Shown here: positions 1 to 8,589 of the stretch, piece after piece
How positions within the stretch are numbered: position 1 is the stretch's first letter
How the letters are laid out: every line of letters starts with the position of its first letter
Assembly: GCA_905215935.1 (NCBI GenBank)
Contig: CAJMRY010000001.1
Location: forward strand, 248,001 to 312,000
DNA from: an uncultured bacterium
GTDB taxonomy: Bacteria > Bacillota > Clostridia > TANB77 > CAG-508
Direction: 5' to 3'
Length of the DNA: 64,000 bases
Translations under genes and position numbers: made by a program
The notes under the pieces: model-generated
Told to the model about the DNA's origin: nothing
Database searches by the model: none
What the model saw: only the letters and a program-made list of their open reading frames with translations

Positions 1-934
1 TCCTTCTGTTATTGTACCTGTTTTATCTAAACATAAGGTATCTACCCTTGCTAGTGTTTCTATACAATAAAGTTCTTGTACTAAGACTTTTCTTTTAGAT
101 AACCTAATTACACTAACTGCTAAAACTGTACTTGTTAATAATATTAATCCCTCTGGAATCATACCTATAATTGCTGCAACTGTATTAACTACTGCATTTT
201 TCAAACAATTTCCCTCTAAATCAAATTGATTTAAGAATAGTAATATTCCGTACAGGAACAATAGCTATAGATATAAATTTAATAATCTTATTTAATGAAT
301 TCATAATTTCAGAATTTACTTTTTTTATATATTTTGCACCACTCGAAATTTTTGATGTATAATTTTCATCTCCTATATGTATAACTTCTGCCTTACATTT
401 TCCACTAACAATAAAGCTTCCAGATAATAAAGTATCTCCTTGTTTTTTGTATATTACATCAGATTCTCCAGTAATAAATGATTCATTAACTTCTACTTCT
501 CCTTCTAATATTACAGAATCTGTTACAATTTGATTTCCTGCTTCTAATACTAGTAAATCATCTAGAACAATTTCATTAATTCCTATCTGATTTATTTTAC
601 TATCTCTTATACAATTAACTTTAGTAGCAGCTAGTACCGATAATTTATCTACTGCTCTTTTTGAATTAATCTCTTGAATAATACTAATTGCTGTATTACA
701 AAAGATTATTATAAGAAATAATAGATTTTTATATGAACCAACTAAAAATACTGCTATTCCTAGTAAAACATTAATTAAATTAAATAAAGTACATACATTA
801 TCTCTAACTATTGTTTTTATACTTTTAGTTGGAATTGATGTATCATAATTTACTTGTCCTTTATTTATTCTTTCTTCTACTTCTTCATTTGTTAAACCTG
901 TATTTAATTTTTCTTTTTTTATTACTTCTTCCAT
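1..934 (-). CDS. P-type cation-transporting ATPase, 5' part, with one CGGA four-base site
   Basis: N-terminal half of an E1-E2 ATPase, cut by the window edge. Visible in order: an N-terminal cytoplasmic segment, two membrane segments near residues 45-90, the actuator loop with the ITGES dephosphorylation motif, a further membrane pair with a MIPEGL motif, and the phosphorylation motif DKTGTIT just before the window edge. The conventional frame ends after IAIVPV because of an in-frame CGG at 248-250. Reading CGGA as one Gly continues into VGILLFLNQF, the PEGL helix and DKTGT. The PEGL motif suggests a P2-like Ca/Mg-type or CtpE-like pump; the ion cannot be told from this half. Weak RBS (GAGG) upstream of the ATG. 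Confidence 0.85.
247..250 (-). other. CGGA read as Gly (site 1, P-type ATPase)
   Basis: Preceding codon GTA. The zero frame stops about 10 codons later; skipping C restores V-G-ILLFLNQF, then PEGL and DKTGT. Confidence 0.8.
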
Positions 935-1146
935 TTATATTTTCCTCTTTTTTATTACATGTTTTCTTATACATTCTGGACATAAAAGATTTATTCCAAA
1001 TGTACATGGTTCATATTTTACCACTAATACTTTAATTTATCAAATCTACTATGGATGAGTTATATCGAGAATTGCTTAATCAATATACTCTACTTTAAAT
1101 GTTCATAAAATGTTATTATTTATAGCTTATTTAAGAGCACATACTA

Positions 1147-1308
1147 GCATATCAATTGGTTATATATGTATAATTTAAACCAATCGCCGACTGCTCATAT
1201 TTTGACATTGGAAAAATATAAAATGTGTGGTATTAAACTTATTCACAGCAGTTACCTGCCACGCTTCAAGATTGGTTTAAATTATACATATATAACCAAT
1301 TGATATGC
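1147..1308. repeat. Long palindromic intergenic element, copy 1
   Basis: A perfect 39-bp inverted repeat (1147-1185 and 1270-1308) encloses an 84-base loop. Flanks are CATACTAGC on the left and GCGGTAACATTATC on the right, with short TTAAGAG/CTCTTAA outer complementarity. The same flanks surround a different palindrome at 54548-54614, and a partial right half occurs near 8600. No coding sequence is visible. The rest of the 935-1493 gap holds only a doubtful CPEC-containing reading frame of about 29 codons on the minus strand just upstream of the ATPase, without a usable start. Confidence 0.8.
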
Positions 1309-1493
1309 GGTAACATTATCTCTTAAATAAAATGGCTGTGAATTGTAATCATAAAATTTATTGTTTTATAGTATTCCATCCTATTAAATTTTCTTCCTCT
1401 ACTCTCATACTCTTTATTCCTAAATAGGTACACATCTAATACAAAAATAAGCAGGTATTCTGCATTTTCCCTCGAATAACTGCTTATCATATA

Positions 1494-1745
1494 TTATAAT
1501 TCAAAAATATTTGCTTTTAATACCATTTTTGATATTTTTATTTTATCTTTTAATGGCACTTCCCAACAACTACCTATAATAGACCTTCCCTTTATATATT
1601 CTTTTTTCGGTTCTCCAAGAATTTTATTAAGTTCTCTTTGTAATTCTACTTTATTTGTATAAATAGATAATATTTTTTCTCCATATAACACATTAACTGT
1701 TGTTTCTGTTTCTGATATATTAGCTTTTTTATATATTTTTTTCAT
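1494..1745 (-). CDS. Conserved hypothetical small protein (83 aa)
   Basis: I do not recognise a named family. A soluble, lysine-rich 83-residue protein without membrane segments or cysteine motifs. The N-terminus alternates short beta-like stretches (TTVNVLYGEKILSIYT), followed by a helical VELQRELNKILGEP segment and a C-terminal KIKISKMVLKANIFEL. The start follows a weak AAAGGATG-type RBS. It lies 42 bases downstream of the 119-aa gene on the same strand, so the two are probably co-transcribed. Codon use matches the host. Function unknown. Confidence 0.6.
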   Translation of the reverse strand: MKKIYKKANISETETTVNVLYGEKILSIYTNKVELQRELNKILGEPKKEYIKGRSIIGSCWEVPLKDKIKISKMVLKANIFEL

Positions 1746-1787
1746 TTTTACATCCTTTACATTTATTATATGAATAATCTGATATTA

Positions 1788-2147
1788 CTATTCTACAACT
1801 GTATTACTTTCTTCTATTATATTTTCTGATACTTCTTCTACAAATTCTTCAGCTTGTTTTGATTCTTCTACATCTTCTGTTTGTATATTTGTAACATTTC
1901 CAAAAGAGAATACCTTTTTAGATGCTTTTGCTTTTTCTTGAAATTTTTTATAAAATTCTTCTTTAGCATCATTTAAACTTTCTTGCATTGCATTAAACAT
2001 TTCTTCTACATCATTTTCTGTAAAATCGTAACTATTACTTCTTGCCATTGGCTCTAGAATTTGAATATCATGTAATACATTGTTTACTCTTTTACCTGCA
2101 TATTCCATAAATTTTGCTCTTTTTTCTTCGTTTACTTCTCTTATCAT
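1788..2147 (-). CDS. Hypothetical acidic helical protein (119 aa)
   Basis: The start is supported by a strong GGAGAGG RBS 9 bases upstream. The first 80 residues are predicted helical and charged (EEKRAKFMEYAGKRVNNVLHDIQILEPMA), with EEMFNAMQESLNDAKEEFYKKFQEKAKASKK as a likely amphipathic or coiled-coil helix. The tail of about 35 residues is very acidic (EDVEESKQAEEFVEEVSENIIEE) and probably disordered. No membrane segment or catalytic motif. Probably an operon with the 83-aa gene downstream. I do not recognise the family. Confidence 0.6.
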   Translation of the reverse strand: MIREVNEEKRAKFMEYAGKRVNNVLHDIQILEPMARSNSYDFTENDVEEMFNAMQESLNDAKEEFYKKFQEKAKASKKVFSFGNVTNIQTEDVEESKQAEEFVEEVSENIIEESNTVVE

Positions 2148-2382
2148 TTTAACTTCCTCTCCTTATTCTTATTGTATTTAACTTTTAGTTCTTTAATAAA
2201 ATATCACAATTTTTTATTAATTTCAAATATTTTTAATATATTTTATAATTTTACAAATATCAAATTACCTTACAAAATTCGATATATATCTGTACATTTT
2301 GACATATTTGTGATATACTTAATACACTTTAACTGGCCAATCAGCTTGTTTTAGTATATATCTTTATTTAGGAGTGAAAATT

Positions 2383-2538
2383 ATGACATCAAAAAGTACT
2401 AGCAACCCTGAATTAAGACAACCTGACTCTCAGGTTGTTCACAAAACCGCTGAATGCTCTACTCCCTGTAGAGACTGCCCTAACTTAGAAGGGTGCGCAG
2501 AGGCGTGTCCTCTTGCAAAAATCAGCATAGTAGTATGA
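2383..2538 (+). CDS. Short Cys-rich ORF (51 aa), possibly instead a structured small RNA
   Basis: The ATG follows a GGAGTG RBS and the frame is open for 51 codons, ending in a Cys cluster C-x3-C-x2-C-x5-C-x3-C (AECSTPCRDCPNLEGCAEAC). A strong terminator follows 3 bases after the stop. Against simple coding: the segment is much richer in G+C at third positions than its neighbours, and it contains a row of hairpins (an ACAACCTGA/TCAGGTTGT stem, a CTCTAC/GTAGAG stem, an AGAGG/CCTCT stem). That fits a structured RNA of about 190 nt ending at the terminator. It is not the SCIFF peptide: the spacing differs and no radical-SAM maturase is adjacent. Peptide or RNA is unresolved. Confidence 0.4.
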   Translation: MTSKSTSNPELRQPDSQVVHKTAECSTPCRDCPNLEGCAEACPLAKISIVV

Positions 2539-2540
2539 AG

Positions 2541-2567
2541 AAGCCACCCTTTGTTGGGTGGCTTTTT
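2541..2567 (+). terminator. Rho-independent terminator after the Cys-rich ORF/RNA
   Basis: Stem AAGCCACCC / GGGTGGCTT with a TTTGTT loop, followed by a T run. Confidence 0.85.
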
Positions 2568-2641
2568 AATTATGGAATTATTACTATTAATAAAATACTT
2601 ACCAATTTCTATTGATTTGTCTAGTAATGCTAAAATACTTT

Positions 2642-5149
2642 TTAACTTATAACTTTATATATAGAATCTTCTTCATAACTATTCATTATTTCTGGATTGT
2701 CTAAAGCAATTTTTTGAATAATATCTTTATTTTGACTAAATGTTGTTACATATCCTTCTAAAGATTTTGCTTTCTCTTGCAATGCTTTTACATTATCATT
2801 TACATATATTTTAGCTTTTCCTTTTCCATTCTTTGCTTCTTGAATTAGATTTGAAACAGGTGAATTTCCATCAAAAGCTAAAACTATTGATCCTCTTCTT
2901 TCAAAAATTTCATAATTAAAGCTTTTATATATTCCAAGTTCTTCTTGTTCTGTTGAAATACAAACACCATCTAATTCATCAAGTAGAAGAGCTCCCCCTA
3001 TTTCTCTTGAAACTTTTTTAGGAATAATAGCATCTATTTCAAATTTTTTACCTAATTCTTTACTAATATCTATAATCGCCTTTTCATACCCTTGCATTTT
3101 ATGACCAATTACAAAATACACTTTTTCATTGTTTAATTTTTGTATTAATTCTTTTAGTATTTCTTTTCCTTTTTCATCTAATATAGTTTCTCTACCTTTT
3201 GAATTGAAACTACCTCCTGCAACTATAATTGGTACCTTGTTTTCTGGAAGTTTAACTATTTTTTCTTTTAAAATTTCTTCTGAATCAATATTAGTACTAC
3301 CTAATACTTTAAATTTTCTATTTTCATTTAATTTTATTTGTTTTAATTCTTCTTCTAAAATTGCATCTTTAATATCTCTTCCATCTAGCCATTCTTCGAA
3401 TTTTTTGCTTTTTATTTCAAAATATCTATCACTATCATTTATTATTTTATCTTCAACTTTTCTCATTTTTAATAAATCATCTTCTGTTAAATTTAATAAG
3501 TTTGTAAGAGCCATTTGTTCTTCCATACAATCTGTACCATAAAATCCACATCCATCTGATCCTTGCACACAAGATACTCCATTACTTAAATATTTTTTTA
3601 TTGGATGTTCTTCTACTTTCGTTAAATTGTTTAGTCTAACATTAGAAGTTAATTGGAATTCTAGTACAATTCCATCTTTTTTCATTTCATTCATTAGTGC
3701 TATTCCTTCATTTGTCTCTAAATCGATACCATATAGCCCATGACCAATTCTACATCTTGGCATTTTATAACCTTCTGGTACAGCATTTTTCACACAATCC
3801 ACAGCTCTTTGCACATTTTCTTTAAAGCTATCATTTTCACCTGCATGTATTCTAATTGTAAATCCATTATCTTCTTTAACAGCAAACTCTACTAGTTCTT
3901 TAATAACCTGTTTAAAATTACGAATATCATTAATTTCTTCACCTATAATGTCACTTCCAACAATATATGGACTTTTAGCAGCTACTTTTAAAACATCTAC
4001 TCCTTCTTTTAACTGCTTCTCTGTCATTAAAGTTCTACTAAGTGAGCCTAAAAATCTTAATTTAACGCCTGTATCTGCTTCAATTTTTGGCACTATTTCA
4101 TGTAGTTCTTTTAATATCTTTGCACCTTCTTCTCCTTTTCTTACAATCCATGTTACAGATATTTCTGCATAATATATACCTTGTTTTTGATATTGTCTTG
4201 CTACCCAAAGAAGTTTATCTTGAAGAAGACTATTCTCTTTATATTCTTCCTTTCTACTATCTTCTAACATTTCCTTTAGAATTCTTTTTATGTCTTTTTC
4301 TGTAATAGACTCTACTTTGCTTTCTTCTATCTCTATTTTATTTTCACTTATTTGACCTTTAGAAAAAGCATAACGATAAATATAAAGTTTTTCTAAGTTT
4401 GTAAAAACCGCTTGCCCATCTTTCATTAATACTAAACTATTTCTTATTTTAGCAATATTTTCTTCCATGTTCTTTTTATTGTTTAATATTAAATCTGCAA
4501 AATTAATAAATGTCTCATCATCTATCCTGCGAGTTAACCTTTTTCCTGGTAAATCACAATAAGCATACTTTTTTTCTATTTCACATCTTTTCTCAAACAT
4601 TTCCTTTGCTTGTTTGTCTGAAAGTTTTAGCCCTAATTTCTTTATATAATAAAGTGAATATTTTATTTGATGCTTAATCCCCAAAGCTATTAAAATATCT
4701 GAATTTAAGTTGGCATGAATATGTGTATGTAAATCTGTTCTAAATTTACTTTTCTTTAAAATATATGTTTTTATTATTGTCTTTTTAACATCAATTTTAT
4801 AATCTTTTGTTTGTGACATTAATGTTTTGTTAATTGCAGGTATTTGTGCTTTAATTTCTATTTTTCCATCATTATATATATTGGCAATTTTAATACCACC
4901 AAGTCTAAATATATATACTTCTTCATTATCTGCATTTATACTTGCTGGAATTATGCCTTTAATTATTTTCATATCTCTTTCATTCTTTATTGTTTGAACA
5001 TTACATATCTTGGCTAAATTTGTAATTAAATTACCTGTTTTATGATTTGGAGTTTCTAATATATATTCTAATTCATCTGCATTTTTTTTATATAAATTTA
5101 TTATAATATCTTTTTCTTTATCTAGATAAAATCTGTTATATAATTCCAT
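2642..5149 (-). CDS. Large adenosine-deaminase-like protein with C-terminal Rossmann-like (SLOG-like) domain
   Basis: An 835-residue protein, more than twice the length of ordinary adenosine deaminase. Residues about 1-135 form an unassigned N-terminal domain. Residues about 135-590 carry the deaminase landmarks: DLHTHIH (metal HxH), IHAGEN, the GHG motif, TSNVR, and GSDGCGFYG where the second metal/catalytic Asp is expected. Residues about 640-800 form an alpha/beta domain (VPIIVAGGSFNSKGRET, VYFVIGHKMQGYEKA, LLLDELDGVCISTEQEELGIYKSF) that looks like a nucleotide-sensing SLOG/LOG-like Rossmann fold; this assignment is inference. GAAGGGAG RBS. Single transcription unit upstream of the small Cys-rich locus and downstream of murI. 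Substrate unknown; adenosine or a modified nucleotide is possible. Confidence 0.75.
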   Translation of the reverse strand: MELYNRFYLDKEKDIIINLYKKNADELEYILETPNHKTGNLITNLAKICNVQTIKNERDMKIIKGIIPASINADNEEVYIFRLGGIKIANIYNDGKIEIKAQIPAINKTLMSQTKDYKIDVKKTIIKTYILKKSKFRTDLHTHIHANLNSDILIALGIKHQIKYSLYYIKKLGLKLSDKQAKEMFEKRCEIEKKYAYCDLPGKRLTRRIDDETFINFADLILNNKKNMEENIAKIRNSLVLMKDGQAVFTNLEKLYIYRYAFSKGQISENKIEIEESKVESITEKDIKRILKEMLEDSRKEEYKENSLLQDKLLWVARQYQKQGIYYAEISVTWIVRKGEEGAKILKELHEIVPKIEADTGVKLRFLGSLSRTLMTEKQLKEGVDVLKVAAKSPYIVGSDIIGEEINDIRNFKQVIKELVEFAVKEDNGFTIRIHAGENDSFKENVQRAVDCVKNAVPEGYKMPRCRIGHGLYGIDLETNEGIALMNEMKKDGIVLEFQLTSNVRLNNLTKVEEHPIKKYLSNGVSCVQGSDGCGFYGTDCMEEQMALTNLLNLTEDDLLKMRKVEDKIINDSDRYFEIKSKKFEEWLDGRDIKDAILEEELKQIKLNENRKFKVLGSTNIDSEEILKEKIVKLPENKVPIIVAGGSFNSKGRETILDEKGKEILKELIQKLNNEKVYFVIGHKMQGYEKAIIDISKELGKKFEIDAIIPKKVSREIGGALLLDELDGVCISTEQEELGIYKSFNYEIFERRGSIVLAFDGNSPVSNLIQEAKNGKGKAKIYVNDNVKALQEKAKSLEGYVTTFSQNKDIIQKIALDNPEIMNSYEEDSIYKVIS

Positions 5150-5247
5150 TTTTATTTACTCCCTTCAAAAGCAATTTATGTTAACTATTATAACATATAC
5201 AAGCTTCTTTATCAACATAAATTTTATAAAAAAACAGCGATTTATTA

Positions 5248-6033
5248 CTAGATATTAGCTTTATCTATCATTAACTCCTCTTTTATAAGCTTTCTTGCAA
5301 CATTCACAAAATTACATTCTACATCTGTTAAATATATTCTACAATTATTATTTAATTCTTCATTTTCAATATCTTTATCTTTTAACAATTGTTTCATAAA
5401 ATTCGCAATCATTTTTCCTGTATTTATAATCTCTACTTTATCTCCTAGAACTTGTTTTATTACATCTTCAAATAAAGGATAATGTGTACATCCCAATATT
5501 AAAGAATCTATATTGCCTATATCTTTTAAATATTCACTTACTGCCAATTTTGCAATTTCATTATCTGTCCATCCCTCTTCTGCCATTGGTGCAAGTAATG
5601 GACATGCTTTATTTATTACAGAAATATTATTTATTTTTTCTCTTATACAAATTTCCCATCCGTTGCTTCTTATAGTTCCTGCTGTTGCAATTATTCCAAC
5701 ACTTTTTATATTTTGTTTATGTTGTATGTATTCTACCGTAGGTTCTATTATTCCAATGATTGGTATATTATATATTTTACGAACAACATCTAAAGCTTGA
5801 CTTGTTGCTGTTCCACAAGCAATTATAATAGCTTTTACATTTTTCTCTATTAAAAATTCTATACCTTTTTTAGTAAGTTCTATTATAGTCTCTTTAGATT
5901 TACTTCCATATGGAAATCTTTTAGTATCTCCCAAATATATAATTTCCTCATTTGGTAGTTTTTCTTTGATTTCTTTAAGAACTGTCATTCCACCTACTCC
6001 AGAATCAAACATTCCAATTGGTCTTGTATCCAT
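5248..6033 (-). CDS. murI: Glutamate racemase
   Basis: Interconverts L- and D-glutamate to supply D-Glu for the peptidoglycan stem peptide. The N-terminus has the family signature GMFDSGVGGMTVLKEI, and YLGDTKRFPYG follows. The two catalytic cysteines sit in ACGTATS (about residue 73) and GCTHYPLF (about 183). Length 261 aa, usual for the family. Cytoplasmic. Divergent from the Cys-rich gene at 6217 across a 183-bp AT-rich interval. No CGGN site. Confidence 0.95.
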   Translation of the reverse strand: MDTRPIGMFDSGVGGMTVLKEIKEKLPNEEIIYLGDTKRFPYGSKSKETIIELTKKGIEFLIEKNVKAIIIACGTATSQALDVVRKIYNIPIIGIIEPTVEYIQHKQNIKSVGIIATAGTIRSNGWEICIREKINNISVINKACPLLAPMAEEGWTDNEIAKLAVSEYLKDIGNIDSLILGCTHYPLFEDVIKQVLGDKVEIINTGKMIANFMKQLLKDKDIENEELNNNCRIYLTDVECNFVNVARKLIKEELMIDKANI

Positions 6034-6216
6034 CTTTTCTATTATATGTTATTAAAAACATACTTCCTCCTTTTTTATTTTGTAGCATTATATCATAAAT
6101 TTAAATATAATAAACTCTTTTTATTACTTTTTTCATTTTATCACATCTATATAATATATATCATAATATATATTAAGCCAAACGGCTGTAATATTATGAA
6201 AGGATGATGAAAAACA

Positions 6217-7002
6217 ATGGAATATGATAAAAAAATATGTCCAGTAGTAGATGTGGATGGTGTTATTGCAACTGGTAAACAATTTGATTTAGACATTACT
6301 TTACCAAAGGATAATAGAAATGTAATTTATGGAATAATAAAAGATTGCTATAAAGAACCTGTTCGTGATGCTGTTGTAAAATTAATTGAAGTAGTTTGTG
6401 AATGTGGTAAAGAAGAGAGAAGACCAGTTTCTCATACTTTTACTGATAAAAATGGTGAATTTGTTTTTGGACCTTTATGTCCAGATAAATTTTATGAAAT
6501 ACAAATTTGGGTAGACAATGTAAAACATGCTAAAATTTGTGCTACTTGTGAACATGAAGGAGCTTGTTTAAAAGGTGTAGATATTGACTGTGATAAAAAA
6601 GATAAATGTTGTCACAAAGAAAAACATGATTGTAAAGATAAACACGACTGGAAAGATAAATGCGATTGTAAAGATGAATATGATTGTAAATATGATTATA
6701 AAGAAGATTGCGATTGCAAAAAGGAACATGATTGTAAAGAGAAATGTGATTGCAAAAAGGAATATGATTACAAAGATAAATGTGATTGCAAAAAGGAACA
6801 TGATTGTAAAGAGAAATGTGACTACAAAGACAAATGTCACTGTAAAGAAGAAAAACAAGAATGTATGGAAAAATGTGATTGTAAAGAAGATAAAAATGAA
6901 TGTATGGAAAAATGCGATTGTAAAAAAGAAGAAAAAAAAGGATGCATGGAAAAATGCGACCATAAAGGAAAATGTGATCCAAGACCATTTTATTATAGAT
7001 AA
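6217..7002 (+). CDS. Carboxypeptidase-regulatory-like domain plus Cys/Lys/Asp repeat protein (spore-surface-like)
   Basis: The start follows GAAAGGATGATG. Residues about 40-115 resemble a Cna-B/carboxypeptidase-regulatory beta-sandwich (VIYGIIKDCYKEPVRDAVVKLIE, HTFTDKNGEFVFGPLCPDKFYEI). From about residue 120 to the end the chain is low-complexity and built on CDCKKEHDCKEK-type units, with more than 30 Cys at CxC and 3-6 residue spacing, interspersed with Lys, Asp, Glu and His. Later repeats are CMEKCDCK. No signal peptide or LPXTG motif. Such architecture is common in clostridial coat or exosporium-type proteins and could bind metal or crosslink through cysteines; role inferred. Monocistronic, followed by a strong terminator. 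Confidence 0.75.
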   Translation: MEYDKKICPVVDVDGVIATGKQFDLDITLPKDNRNVIYGIIKDCYKEPVRDAVVKLIEVVCECGKEERRPVSHTFTDKNGEFVFGPLCPDKFYEIQIWVDNVKHAKICATCEHEGACLKGVDIDCDKKDKCCHKEKHDCKDKHDWKDKCDCKDEYDCKYDYKEDCDCKKEHDCKEKCDCKKEYDYKDKCDCKKEHDCKEKCDYKDKCHCKEEKQECMEKCDCKEDKNECMEKCDCKKEEKKGCMEKCDHKGKCDPRPFYYR

Positions 7003-7030
7003 TCTATTTAAGTATAATATATGTAATATC

Positions 7031-7070
7031 TCAAATGGATAAACTTTTTTTAAGGTTTATCCATTTGATT
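7031..7070. terminator. Bidirectional terminator
   Basis: A 14-bp stem TCAAATGGATAAAC / GTTTATCCATTTGA with T-rich sequence on both sides, between convergent genes. Confidence 0.85.
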
Positions 7071-7075
7071 TCTTT

Positions 7076-7216
7076 TTATATAATTCCTATTTTCTTCATC
7101 ATTTGCTTTCCCTTTTTCATTAGTTTCTTTTTATCTTGTCCCATTGTTTCTGTATAAGCAAGTACTAAACCTGCAGAAACAATACTTCCTACTAACATAC
7201 CTTTAACAAATTTCAT
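7076..7216 (-). CDS. Small membrane-anchored basic protein (46 aa)
   Basis: Too short for usual ORF cut-offs, but the ATG has a GGAGGAAAG RBS 7 bases upstream and the frame is open for 46 codons. Sequence pattern: a hydrophobic N-terminal helix (MKFVKGMLVGSIVSAGLVLA), then YTETMGQDKKKLMKKGKQMMKKIGII. This resembles the small YtxH/DUF3918-like membrane proteins seen in Firmicutes. Likely one membrane pass with a basic cytoplasmic tail. It lies downstream of the TauE-like pair on the same strand. Function unknown. Confidence 0.65.
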   Translation of the reverse strand: MKFVKGMLVGSIVSAGLVLAYTETMGQDKKKLMKKGKQMMKKIGII

Positions 7217-7252
7217 TATCTTCTTTCCTCCTTTTACATATTTTTAAATATA

Positions 7253-7630
7253 TTATGCCTTATTCTTTGACTTTATATACTCTTTATATAAAGAATATAG
7301 TTCATGAATAGCAATAATTATTAAAAATATTGCAAAACATTTTTTTAATTTATTTACATCTATATTACTTCCTATATATGCACCTATAACTGCACCTATA
7401 ACTCCAAATGTAGATAGGCAAAGAGCTAATTTTACATTTATATTCTTCTGCTTTAAATTTACAATTATAGATATAATGGAAGTAGGAATAAAAAATATTA
7501 AATTAGTTGCTTGTGCTATATGTTGATCATATTGCCAAATTATAGATAATAAAAGAATTAGTATTGTTCCACCACCCATTCCAATACCAGTAACAATTCC
7601 TGAAACAACACCTATTAATATTTCTACCAT
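7253..7630 (-). CDS. TauE/SafE-family half transporter (subunit B)
   Basis: 125 aa, half the usual 240-270 aa of a sulfite exporter TauE/SafE permease. The family's glycine-rich first helix is visible (GVVSGIVTGIGMGGGTILILLL), followed by QATNLIFFIPTSIISIIVN, a third helix with GVIGAVIGAYIGS, and a C-terminal hydrophobic helix. About four membrane segments, the size of one inverted-repeat half. The second half-size homologue is encoded 115 bp upstream on the same strand, so a heterodimer is the simplest model. Substrate (sulfite, organosulfonate or other anion) unknown. Confidence 0.8.
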   Translation of the reverse strand: MVEILIGVVSGIVTGIGMGGGTILILLLSIIWQYDQHIAQATNLIFFIPTSIISIIVNLKQKNINVKLALCLSTFGVIGAVIGAYIGSNIDVNKLKKCFAIFLIIIAIHELYSLYKEYIKSKNKA

Positions 7631-7745
7631 TTCTAATATTTGTTTGCTTGGTAAAATATATAAAGCAAACTCTCCTTCTATTAATTTATAAATTATAAAT
7701 ATAACTCTTACTAAAATTTAATTAATTTAAAAAATTGCACTTCAT

Positions 7746-8090
7746 CTACTTAAATAGATTAAATGCTGCATAAAATAAAAACACAATAAATATAATTTTT
7801 AAATATTTATTATTAATTTTATTTAATAATTTAGCACCTATAAATCCACCTATTATTCCACCTATTGCTGTTTTTATTCCTATATTCCAATCTATATAAT
7901 TATTTTTGTAATAAAATATAGTACTAGTAAATACCATTGGCAATATTGCAAAAATAGTTGTTGCTCTTGCAGATTTTTCATTTAACCCTAAAAAATAAAT
8001 ACAAGCTGGAAGCAATATTAACCCTCCGCCAGATGCAAAAAGGCCACTAAAGAAACCAGCTATAATTCCTATTATTATTTTTTTTATCAT
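7746..8090 (-). CDS. TauE/SafE-family half transporter (subunit A)
   Basis: 114 aa with about four membrane segments and TauE/SafE hallmarks: IIAGFFSGLFASGGGLILLPACIYFLG, then ARATTIFAILPMVFTS and GGIIGGFIGAKLL. Partner of the half-length homologue downstream. Its start is one base from the stop of the upstream 102-aa gene, indicating translational coupling. The half-size is not a frameshift effect: neither gene contains an in-frame CGG and both have clean ends. Confidence 0.8.
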   Translation of the reverse strand: MIKKIIIGIIAGFFSGLFASGGGLILLPACIYFLGLNEKSARATTIFAILPMVFTSTIFYYKNNYIDWNIGIKTAIGGIIGGFIGAKLLNKINNKYLKIIFIVFLFYAAFNLFK

Positions 8091-8091
8091 T

Positions 8092-8400
8092 TTATACCAC
8101 TTTTTTACTTTTATTCTTTTCTCTATTAGTATGTTCTTTTTTAAATAATTTATTCTTTTTTCCTTCTTTGTATGCTCTTTTGTATAATTTTACAAATTGA
8201 TTCTCTGATATTTCTGTTAATATTTGGTCACAAACTAACATATTATTAATTATACTTTCTCTTAATTCTTCGTCTTGTATATTGCTTGCTCTATCTAAAA
8301 ATTTTTCTAATGCTTTTATATATTTTTCATCACTGTTTTTCCATTTTTCTCCAATTATGTTATTAATAAAAAATTTCTTTTGTATTGTAAATAATTCCAT
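8092..8400 (-). CDS. Hypothetical helical protein upstream of the TauE-like pair (102 aa)
   Basis: AGGAGG RBS upstream of the ATG. All-helical looking, lysine-rich C-terminus (RAYKEGKKNKLFKKEHTNREKNKSKKVV), no cysteines beyond one and no membrane segment. Encoded as the first gene of a probable three- or four-gene operon with the two TauE-like half permeases, one base upstream of the first. I do not recognise a family; an accessory or regulatory role for the transporter would be a guess. Confidence 0.6.
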   Translation of the reverse strand: MELFTIQKKFFINNIIGEKWKNSDEKYIKALEKFLDRASNIQDEELRESIINNMLVCDQILTEISENQFVKLYKRAYKEGKKNKLFKKEHTNREKNKSKKVV

Positions 8401-8589
8401 TCCTGAGTCCTCCTATTAATTTGTTTGTTTCATTTTAATACAATAAAATGTAAATTTCAACCATTTTTTACAAAAAAAGTAAAATAATACATTTTTTTCC
8501 TGTAAATTTTTAGTATATTATCATAGATTTTGTAAAATTACAATATTAATATCAAAATTAATATTAATTTATTAGTTAACTTATTACAA

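Noticed and set aside
928..1023. Short CPEC-containing reading frame upstream of the P-type ATPase
   Set aside because: About 29 codons, no clear start or RBS; not enough to call a gene.
2383..2538. SCIFF ranthipeptide precursor
   Set aside because: Five rather than six Cys, different spacing, and no adjacent radical-SAM maturase.
6542..6988. Long minus-strand reading frames opposite the Cys-rich repeat gene
   Set aside because: They mirror the repeat on the coding strand, with no RBS and no recognisable protein.
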